From Glandiceps talaboti (Eukaryota; Hemichordata; Enteropneusta; Spengelidae): DNA of 64,000 nucleotides. Of the stretch, positions 55,901 through 64,000 are shown one piece after another. The notes beneath the pieces are model-generated. The model saw only the letters and a list, made by a program, of their open reading frames with translations. It had not been told where the DNA came from and did not search any database. The stretch lies in NCBI RefSeq assembly GCF_964340395.1, contig NC_135571.1, forward strand, positions 10,257,440-10,321,439, written 5' to 3'. The stretch's first letter is position 1. Every line of letters begins with the position of its first letter. Position numbers and translations under genes: made by a program.

Positions 55901-58900
55901 CATACATACATACATACATACATACATACATACATACATACATACATACATACATACCTTTGCTATCAGCAGTAGGACCTAATATATAATTACTTACCAC
56001 AAGTCCTACATATATACCATTACTATCAGCTGTGGGACTTGATACATTTGAATTCTTGAAAGCTGCAGAAACACGGCATTTAACCTATTCAAAAAAACAT
56101 ACATATGGTATATGTATATAAATATAAGAATTTCATACAATGCGATGTCAACTTGAGAGTCATCAACGTGGAATTTTACGATTCGTTCAAAAAATTGAAA
56201 CTTTCGATGTTACTGTTGTATCAGTTAAATAGATTTACAAGTACAATTTCACAATTTAGAAATGGTTACCGTCTTTCCAAGTTTGTACTCAGTGTCATAC
56301 AAACGAGAGTATCGTAACTTGTACTCCAACTGCTCTGTCTTAATAATGTCTTCATCTAACAACCATTCCATGGTGAAGGTACTGTTCGGCCATAAAGGAG
56401 CATTGAACCGACACGTCATATAACCTGTATCTGCCGACAAAGATGGCTTTCCGCCGAGTTTTGGAAACACATCTGTTGACAGAGACATTTGTTCAATGTG
56501 TCTTATCTGTCTATAATACAATACTGACTTTAAATTAATACATCGTTTCTTGTCATCTAGTACTGTTTTGAAAAAGCAAAAGTCAGAAGATTTTTAACAT
56601 AATATTTGTTCATGTCTGCGTTCCAACCCTCTAATAATATTAAGCGTCTAATTCTACGAGAGATAGTGACTACTTTTATATTGTTCATCATTTAACGAAA
56701 GTGACCTAAGGGGCCTTGCTACTATGACGAGTGAGAAATGTCAGGAAATCTTATGGAGATTTTTAAGGTTTTAATTATATACATGTATAAGACTTATTTT
56801 ACGAATCATTGATTTAGACACAGTCGTTAAGACATAGAAAGACCGGGATATATGTTTTTGTTAGAACACGTTCAACTTGGCTTTCTAGCGGTAGACTAGT
56901 AAGTCGTACCTGCAGAAAACCCTTGCTTTCACCAAGATGAGTGATAATTTAACAATATGTAATGGTGTGTCCAGTAGAACAAATAGTATCGAGAATGGTG
57001 ATCGCTTATACAAAATTCTCTCAGGCTTTTTAGTTAGATGTAATTTACCTGTACAGCCAGGCTGGAAACCACTTGGTGAATTTTGATCAAGAGGGCAAGG
57101 TTCACGTTCACCTGAAAAATAAGGCACATTGCATTGTATTATTTGGCATTGTAATTGTACGATATTATTGGGATTGATATCAAAGTATATGGCAATAGGT
57201 TCAAATTGAATTACAAAGATTATACAGTAACTAGTAACGCACAACCAGTTCAAGATTTTAGCACTGAGCTTTCGATCTATCTTCGATCTTCATCAGAAAA
57301 TTCCATAGCAGACCACCAGGTGGCGGTATGATCAACTGATCGCAGATGTTAGGTACTTCGATGTCTGTCTCTATTCATCTTTGGATTTTAACGGCAGATG
57401 TTGATAGACTTAAGCTTCATGATTTTTCTATGTAAGTCAGATTTGTGCATACATGATTCATATAAGTCGACATTGTAAATTTTCCATGGCATTCAGGTTT
57501 GTATATCTGTTGTTAGAGGTGGTTTAATGTGATTATAGGTATCACTGCTGGTGTGATGTATTGTTAGTACTGTTGTAGTAGCTATGCTCGATGTAGTTTG
57601 GTGGTAGTAGTGGTGATGGTGGTGGTGGTGGTGGTGGTGGTTGTTTTATTTGATCTGTAGGATATTGACTTGTACGTGATACCCATATGTGTCAATTACC
57701 TGCACAATATCCAGAAGGACAGTCCTGGAGTGGTTTCAACTTATACACAGTAAAATTACCACAATCCTTGACTTGAATATCAACACTTTCATCACAACAA
57801 TCGGTCGACCCTAAAGGACATAAATATATACTGTAAAGTCAGCAGCCTGCTTGAGAGTACATAATTAACCTATCATCCAAATTCCATACCAAAGTGAATG
57901 ACCGCACATCTTTATTGTCTATACTTTATCTTTCCATATAACAGCAAACATTAGTTGAATCCGACAGTTAACTGTATGTGCACTGTATGTATGTATGTAT
58001 GTATGTATGTATGTATGTATGTATGTATGTATGTATGTATGTATGTATGTATGTATGTATGTATGTATGCATGCATGCATGCATGCATGCATGCATGCAT
58101 GTATGTATGTATGTATATATGTATGTATGTATGTATGTATGGATGGATGGATGGATGGATGGATGGATGGATGGATGGATGGATGTATGTATGGATGTGT
58201 GTGTATGTACATGTATGTATGTATGTATGTATGTATGTATGTATGTATGTATGTATGTATGTATGTATGTATGTATGTATGTATGTATGTATGTATGTAT
58301 GTGTGCGTGCGTGCGTGTATGTATGTATGTATGTATGTATGTATGTATGTATGTATGTGTGTGCGTGCGTGCGTGCGTGCGTGTGTGTGTGTGATGACAT
58401 TCAACATTGTAAAGCACTGTCCACCACAAATCTAGCCACAAATAATGTACTAATAACTACCTTTATTGATGCACCCCCTAACTTGGGTAATATTCTGATA
58501 GTTTCCAATCTGGTCATCAATCCATACAGGATACTTAGTTCCACACATCCCTACTTCTACACAAGATGTCGGTATCTCATCACCAGCATCACTGCTAAAC
58601 CTGTACCAACCCTCTTCTAAATCACCATCACAGATAAAATCTGTCATGTTGAACCAATTACTCGAGTTGAATGTTTTACTTCTATATCGGTCATTGATGT
58701 CTTCAAATTTGTTCATTTCACATGGATCTGAAAATGATGAATTTACAGTTGCAATAACATAATCATGTGAAAACTTTAGTTGTTAAAATGACTCATTCAT
58801 TGTCTCACCTGACAGTGATGTTGATTTGTGTACACATTTAGATAAACTGTATCATTTTATTAAAATGACCTATCATCTGTTACTGTACAATTTTAAACGA

Positions 58901-61900
58901 CCAGTCAGATAGTTCTAATCGTGCTTTGATTACCCAGAATGCTTGGGGAGGAGATAATTATTCCGATCGATCCTGTAAGGTATGGCATTACTACAACCAA
59001 ATGTCCCCCAACAGTACTTGCATCTGGGCATGCTCAGTTTGGATTACATTTCTGAAGACTTACCGACAGAATACGTTCCTCCGTAGAAATGAATATCCCA
59101 CAATATACCGGATATTGGTTGACCAACCTCATCTTGGTTTGCACCAGTGTTCTTATCGGCTCTCCCGATCCTATAACTATTCCAGTCCGTCCAATAGATG
59201 TAGTCATCGACAATAGCCACGCCAAAGAAATAAGCAAGTGGACGGTACACCAATATCTGCCTTATCCCAGTTCTCAAGTTGTATACTTCTATGTTGTCAG
59301 TAATTGCATCGCACCAATACAGCTTTTTATCTGAAATTCAACAAATTAAAGGGGAAAATCCCACCAGAAAAAATATACATTTACATAAAGAGTCATTTGA
59401 ATTCATGATTTTACTTTTGATTTCAGAGGAACATCAAGTTAATCTTGTGCCTATAATGTATTCATGGTTGAACAATGAATATTCATGACTCCTAAGTGCC
59501 TATTCCATTCACTGTAAGACACATTTCAGGAAGATTTGCCATTCTTTTTTTGTTCTGACTCCCATGATGCTTTAGCCCACACCACATATGCCCTATAAAG
59601 GCGCAAGATTAACTTGATTTTTCTCTGAAATTGAAAAGAATGTTACTTTGTGTTAAAATGTTATACAAGTTTAACATTTTATCACCTGGTTTGTCCAAAG
59701 CTAGCCCACTTGGCCTCACCAATCCACTTGTCACCAAGGTTTGCCTACCAGATCCATCTAAGTTTGATTTTTCGATTTTTGGCGAAGATCCCCAATCAGT
59801 CCAATACATGCACCTTTAGTGTTAAAACCACAGGGATATTGTTCAGACAGTTCCAAAAATTTAATTCGTACTGGAATCATAGGATAACAATCATGATTAC
59901 ATACATCTATCAAACATCTAGTTATGTTACCTTTATTTAAACTTAAATCTAAACAGCGCCATCTATCAGGGAGTGAACACGTCTAACAGTTTGCATTCGG
60001 AAACATTTCAGTAAAACAAGAATGAGAAAGTATATGGGACAAATTATGAAGGGAATTTCAAAATACAACTACTGTATTTTAACTTTAAATAAATAGCTTA
60101 CGTACGAAATGTAAAAACGTATAGATGTTTTTGCCTTACTTTGCTGGAGGTGCTATTTATACCTATTGCGTTTGTCCTTAAAGCTACACTAGATGTAACT
60201 CTGTAACTGGAACTGTTTTGTTATATATATGATTAACTTATTCGTCATATTGTGCACCCTGAACAGCATTGCGAGCTCAGTCATTCAAATTTCGTATTTT
60301 TGGCCATGTCACATTGCCTTCAACCGGACGGAAAATTCAACATAATGTTAACATATCACCTATATTGACATATGATCTTATGTACACAATTAAAATCCCC
60401 TTTCCCTATACGGACAACTTGGTCACATAGGGTAACTCAACACAGTCAACATAGTACATGCATCATGTGACTTATTCAACCAACTAATCAGCAATTGTGT
60501 TCATGAAAAATTAAATTTGAATACTTCAATTCGTTTGCAGTTTAAGCAGTTTGAGTTCTTGCGAGGTATTCCAGTCTGTAATGGGGGCTAAGTAATCAAT
60601 GACGGCTTTGTGTTCACGAAATAAAGTACATCACAAACAATGGTAAAGAGCTATAAGGAAATAGACCAAAGATCAATGAGGAAACCACCAGGCTTGTAAC
60701 TCTTTCAAGTATTTCAAAATTGTAAATCAAAACCTACTCAAGCACATCAGTTCTGTTTTAAGTATATTTACATTTGATCACATATAAGGCACATTTTGCA
60801 TATTTTACTTGAAGAGGCAAAGATCTTTGTAGTACATTTGTACTTGCCTGTCACTGTCGACAACAATCGCTATAGGGTAATATAGATTTGTAGTAACGAT
60901 TCCTTCCCGACTACTTCCATCCAAGTTCGCACGTTCTATTCGGCCTGTGCCAGTATCAGTCCAGTACACTTTTCTATTAACCACATCTAGGGCAAGGCCA
61001 TAAGATCCTAGAGAAAATACTAGAAGTGATAGGGAGAAGTGCAAGTATTGAGGTTTTTTTTTTTTACCACATGTCCACCTTTCGAACTCTGATTGTTTTA
61101 AAGACATCAACTCAGTGCACTTTGTAAATCGTTTTCGACATTTGCGTATTGTCCTTGCTGTATTCAAGTGATCATTACCAATCAATTTATACTAAGCTAA
61201 TTTCGGAAACAACATGAAATCCAGCTGTAATTAATTGATGAAACCCAGTTGTAATTAATTGATGAAATCCAGTTGCAATTAATTGATGAAATCCAGTTGT
61301 AATTAATTGATCAAATCCAGTTGTAATTAATTGATGAAACCCAGTTGTAATTAATTGATGAAATCCAGTTGTAATTAATTGATCAAATCCAGTTGTAATT
61401 AATTGATGAAACCCAGTTGTAATTAATTGACGAAATCCAGTTGCAATTAATTGATGAAATCCAGTTGTAATTAATTGATCAAATCCAGTTGTAATTAATT
61501 GATGAAATCCAGTTGTAATTAATTGATGAAATCCAGTTGTAATTAATTGATGAAATCCAGTTGTAATTAATTGATGAAACCCAGTTGTAATTAATTGATG
61601 AAACCCAGTTGTAATTAATTGATGAAATCCAGTTGTAATTAATTGATGAAACCCAGTTGTAATTAATTGATGAAACCCAGTTGTAATTAATTGATGAAAT
61701 CCAGTTGCAATTAATTGATCAAATCCAGTTGTAATTAATTGATCAAATCCAGTTGTAATTAATTGATCAAATCCAGTTGTAATTAATTGATTACAACACA
61801 GCTTTTAGAGGGCTAGAAAGTCTGAATATAAATATGTGAGCTTAATTCCTGTTTTTCGCTGTATTCTCGTATCTTTTCTGTAATACATAATTTGCTCTAC

Positions 61901-62146
61901 ACTTACTGTCAACATCAACAGTTATAATAACTTCAATGTCTGTGCCATCTAGGTTACACCTGCTGATCTGTCGTTGATCTACGTCTGTCCAATATACCAT
62001 TCTGTCTTGGTAGTCAAAGTCCAGGGCCATAATATATGAATATCCAGTCAAATTCAAATTACGGTTATTATATCCGTCATTCTGCATGTCAATTTGTACG
62101 ACATCACTTAAGCCAGCCACCAACAAAAACCTTTCTAAGTCCACAC
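47401..62146 (-). CDS. VWDE-like membrane protein with N-terminal YWTD propeller (5'-incomplete)
   Basis: 23 in-frame exons (minus), at least 1,236 aa; the signal-peptide exon is not found. Exons: 62146-61907, 61007-60848, 59813-59686, 59330-59064, 58727-58461, 57810-57700, 57111-57049, 56472-56270, 56084-55998, 55670-55565, 55009-54810, 54224-54151, 53566-53503, 52990-52793, 52396-52188, 51529-51335, 50787-50556, 49961-49865, 49541-49428, 49108-48942, 48694-48434, 47903-47777, 47540-47401. Order: LDLR-B propeller ([32 protein letters not shown]; aa 1-265); D8C module ([13 protein letters not shown]; to 354); VWDE-like stretch ([13 protein letters not shown]); vWD domain ([26 protein letters not shown]; about 620-793); furin-type site RRRKR (about 860); EGF-like [11 protein letters not shown]; Cys motif [11 protein letters not shown] helix and short basic tail (CTKARKK). 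Cell-surface adhesive or ligand-binding role inferred. Two merged genes are possible but phases argue for one. Confidence 0.85.
47641..47694. repeat. (TTGA)n microsatellite
   Basis: 13 or so TTGA units in the last intron of the VWDE-like gene. Confidence 0.95.
49623..49710. repeat. (CATA)n microsatellite
   Basis: A CATACATA tract in the intron upstream of the EGF-like exon of the VWDE-like gene. Confidence 0.95.
51888..52136. mobile_element. MITE with GGGAACTTGCAA terminal inverted repeats
   Basis: About 250 bp starting acagggaacttgcaa and ending ttgcaagttccctgt, a 15-base perfect terminal inverted repeat. The interior matches, in reverse orientation, the copies at 45751-45978 and 27271-27420. 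No clear target duplication is seen. It lies in the intron between the vWD-end exon and the next, about 50 bases from a splice donor. Confidence 0.82.
53195..53450. repeat. Dispersed repeat, second full copy of the 4935-5160 family
   Basis: It shares atgcaaatgaagtcattatg, taattatgtaaattta, acgaattttggggttatggc and ttctcatcacaag with 4935-5160, in the same order. Confidence 0.6.
54390..54785. mobile_element. Terminal-inverted-repeat element of about 396 bp
   Basis: The left arm (54390-54460) begins gtctagtttctgacagggac and continues tacttcatcactatcccagt with caatccccttgct. The right arm (54711-54785) is its reverse complement with few mismatches (agcaaggggattgattagac, tgggatagtgatgaagtaca, ggtccctgtcaggaactaga). 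The interior of about 250 bases is non-coding. The right end stops 25 bases from an exon of the VWDE-like gene. Confidence 0.85.
55204..55540. repeat. Compound microsatellite (AAAC)n, (CA)n, (TA)n, (CATA)n
   Basis: Successive tracts in one intron of the VWDE-like gene, ending about 25 bases from the next exon's donor. Confidence 0.95.
55855..55958. repeat. (GT)n(CATA)n microsatellite
   Basis: A GT tract followed by CATA repeats, intronic. Confidence 0.96.
57255..57303 (-). ncRNA. Hammerhead-ribozyme-like motif (minus strand)
   Basis: On the minus strand CTGATGA (57296-57290) is followed by A, GATC, the loop GAAGATA, GATC and then GAAA (57273-57270). Next come GC, a five-base loop, GC, and TA. 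This is the order of a type I hammerhead core: CUGANGA, stem II, GAAA, a very short stem III and an NUH cleavage site. Stem I is weak (TTT with AAA, then mismatches). Penelope-like retroelements are known to carry such minimal motifs. It lies in a VWDE-like gene intron. Activity is unproven. Confidence 0.35.
57985..58395. repeat. (GTAT)n, (GCAT)n, (GGAT)n, (GTGC)n compound microsatellite
   Basis: 410 bases of GTAT tetranucleotides with GCAT, GGAT and GTGC blocks, in the intron after the D8C exon. The long open frames in every phase are artefacts. Confidence 0.97.
58796..58870. repeat. Copy of the repeat at 121-180
   Basis: It shares gtgatgttgatttgtg, acaca and actgtatcattttat with the flank of the inverted repeat at the left edge of the window. 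Confidence 0.5.
59413..59640. mobile_element. Inverted-repeat element in VWDE-like intron
   Basis: The left arm tttcagaggaacatcaagtt with aatcttgtgccta (about 59421-59453) pairs with tataaaggcgcaagattaac with ttgatttttctctgaaa (about 59594-59630). The spacer is about 140 bases. Confidence 0.65.
60177..60300. repeat. Dispersed TTAAAGCTA-type repeat
   Basis: The run cttaaagctacactagatgt, then taactggaactgtttt, accctgaacagcattg and cagtcattcaaattt matches the copies at 17590 and 31343. Confidence 0.55.
61213..61791. repeat. 24-bp minisatellite, about 24 copies
   Basis: The unit aatccagttgtaattaattg with atga is repeated without spacers through the intron between the first two visible exons of the VWDE-like gene. 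Three polymorphic positions (T/C in AATCC, T/C in GTAATT, G/C in GATG) recur in blocks, implying duplication of multi-unit segments. Confidence 0.95.
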
Positions 62147-64000
62147 CTGTTGGAACAGAAAAACAGACTGCACGTCGGATCGATTATCTGATCACCTTTG
62201 TGACGTACCGTACGTGTTAACGCGGCTGCAGGAAATTGAGCATGCGCAACGGTATGGTCGAAACAGGGAATATGAGTAATCACTGTGAAGGCGGGATTAC
62301 AATTGTGAAATCTTGATATGATATGGCCATTGTTTGAGATGTAATTCTGGAATAATGAATCAGGTACTGTTGGGGCACTACGTTACTCACATTGCACTGA
62401 CAAGTGCTGCCGCGCTGGAGTGATTCGGTGACATTCTATCACGGTTGGGGTTTACTCATTTGCATAAACAATATTTGGTTCATGATTTCTCATTGGGCTA
62501 GATGGGGAGAAGAGATCAGATGATTCAATACCACGTTAATATTCAAATTTATATTATCCATAAAGAGTACAGAAACAGGTCGAAATCTTGATCGCCGTTG
62601 AGGGTGCTGATTTTTGGTGTGGCCTCAAAATCAATTTTATTTTATTTATCGTGTATACAGCTAAAAAAACAATAACTCTACCCACAGGTGATGTAACACT
62701 GTTCACGTGATCGGGATACGATGTGACGAGTAACGTTATTGTACTTTATAGCAAAACATTAACAACTATCCAATAGCAGCTAGTTCAGTGTTCAATCGAA
62801 CCCAGAAACTCGCAGTTGTTTTTAAAGGAAACGGTTTGACGCATGCGCTCGCACACCTAGAGGTCATCTGAGGTCAAACTGTAGTTTTATCTAGCACACA
62901 ATAAATAACAAAAATGATGACGTGTGTAAATATGAACCAGTCATACAATTAAATAATGTAAATTGCTGCAGTCAACGCCGGAATGTTGCCACACTCTTCA
63001 ACCCGGATATAGTGTCACGTGACGGGAAAGTATTTTAATAATAAATCAGTTTCCTACTTCAATTTGAGACTACTTAGCCTAGCATTATCTTTTCATCTGC
63101 CGACAATCGACATATCAACATATGACGTCAAACACGAAAGTGTATTCTTTCCAAACTAAAGAATAAAGTATTTGTCTTTACAATTCACTATTTACTCTTT
63201 CTTATGGCACCGTATAACTCTAGTTTAACTAATTGGACATTCTTTTAATTGTTTAAGGGCACAATGAGTATTAGACTCTCTCACAGTCCTCAGAGAATCG
63301 CTGAAAGGGCTGTTTTGTATGTACCAATATCTACGCCATGATTGTACGCGAATAACATTGTACTCAGTGTGCGCCCTCATCGACTACATAGGGCTAATCA
63401 TTTGTTGATATGTTACTGCGATGCCCCTAGATTAAGTGTTAACAGTCCTCGGGGCATCGCAATAACACGGAACACCGCAGTAACACGTCAACGAATGAAT
63501 AGCCCTATGTAGTCGACGAGGGCCAACAACACAAGGATATTCGAGTACAATTATATATGCAGTAGATATCGGTACATACAAAACAGTCCTTTTAGCGCTT
63601 CTCTGAGGACTGTTCTGAGGACTTTGAGAGAGTCTAAATATATAAAATACTACTGTAAGGAAAGTCTGAAGTAGCTGCAACTGGCCATGGAATACTTTTT
63701 GAAAATCATTTACGGCTAGTAGTATAGGTTTAATTTAAAGTTGTCTATAAGGCAACAATATATATTACCATGTATGTTAAATAAAATCAACATGTGGTTG
63801 AAATGACCTATCACGGAAGATTTAACTGAGATTCCACGTATAATTTGCATTGTGACCCCGATGAGATCATTTGAAAGGGAAACACCCTGCTATTGTTACA
63901 CATAATCACCCACAGTATAAAATTAAATGATTGTGGCTTTCGCTTGAACTGTTTTCCGCTTTATATTGCGATGGACCTCTATAACAACGAAAACTATGCC
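62147..64000. other. Region upstream of the visible VWDE-like exons
   Basis: The first visible exon begins in phase 1, so at least one exon with the start codon and signal peptide lies here or beyond the window. Candidate donors exist on the minus strand (for example GTGAGTAACG near 62390 and GTAGAG near 62685), but none is preceded by a convincing signal-peptide frame. A fold-back element fills 63274-63634. Confidence 0.5.
63274..63634. mobile_element. Fold-back MITE-like element, copy 2, flanked by TA
   Basis: A 361-bp palindrome starting gactctctcacagtcctcag and ending actttgagagagtc, bordered by TA on both sides (63272-63273 and 63635-63636). It shares many segments with 4190-4569, including tgtgcgccctcatcga, ggtacatacaaaa and the central ctcggggcatcgc palindrome. 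Confidence 0.8.

Noticed and set aside
57919-58620. Open frames of up to 221 codons on both strands
   Set aside because: Translations of GTAT/GCAT/GGAT repeats, open in many phases, with no start context or domains.
61213-61791. Regular 24-bp repeats considered as a CRISPR-like array
   Set aside because: There are no spacers, the genome is eukaryotic and the repeats are directly head-to-tail: a minisatellite.

Overview
This is a metazoan nuclear genomic window: AT-rich, intron-rich genes with canonical GT-AG introns, very many long microsatellites, several minisatellites and numerous fold-back (MITE-like) elements. The gene set (WASHC3, a long-form ABCC1/MRP1, an intronless rhodopsin-family GPCR, a Ly6/uPAR protein and a VWDE-like membrane protein) fits an invertebrate such as a hemichordate, amphioxus or lophotrochozoan. 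I cannot fix the clade from the sequence alone.

Layout, left to right. (1) 551-6225, minus: WASHC3 (CCDC53), complete, seven coding exons, 200 aa. (2) 6226-9721: a 3.5 kb gap between the divergent WASHC3 and ABCC1 genes, with a hairpin and dispersed repeats but no gene I can support. (3) 9722-28123, plus: a complete ABCC1/MRP1-type ABC exporter, 29 coding exons joining in frame to 1,559 aa, with a probable poly(A) signal at 29038. (4) 28124-32613: 3' UTR and repeat-rich DNA. (5) 32614-33666, minus: an orphan class A GPCR in one exon. (6) 33724-42014: gene-poor, with a perfect hairpin, GATACA-type repeats, very long GA and CT tracts, and a decayed LINE (39304-40735). (7) 42015-43773, plus: Ly6/uPAR-domain, probably GPI-anchored protein, three exons. 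(8) 43774-47400: intergenic, with MITE-like elements and one weak orphan exon candidate. (9) 47401-62146, minus: a 23-exon gene whose N-terminus is missing. It encodes a YWTD (LDLR class B) propeller, then a D8C/uromodulin-like module, a VWDE-like region with a vWF type D domain, a furin-type site, an EGF-like module, and a C-terminal transmembrane helix with a short cytoplasmic tail. (10) 62147-64000: upstream region of that gene with a fold-back element related to one at 4.2 kb.

The genes show no functional clustering: endosomal actin regulation, efflux of conjugates, a peptide-like receptor and two cell-surface proteins. The least expected items are the propeller/VWDE/transmembrane architecture, a perfect GC-AG splice donor in that gene, a hammerhead-ribozyme-like motif in one of its introns, and families of fold-back elements and minisatellites that abut or duplicate splice sites. 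Exon coordinates were read by eye from splice consensus, reading-frame continuity and remembered family conservation. No database search was possible.
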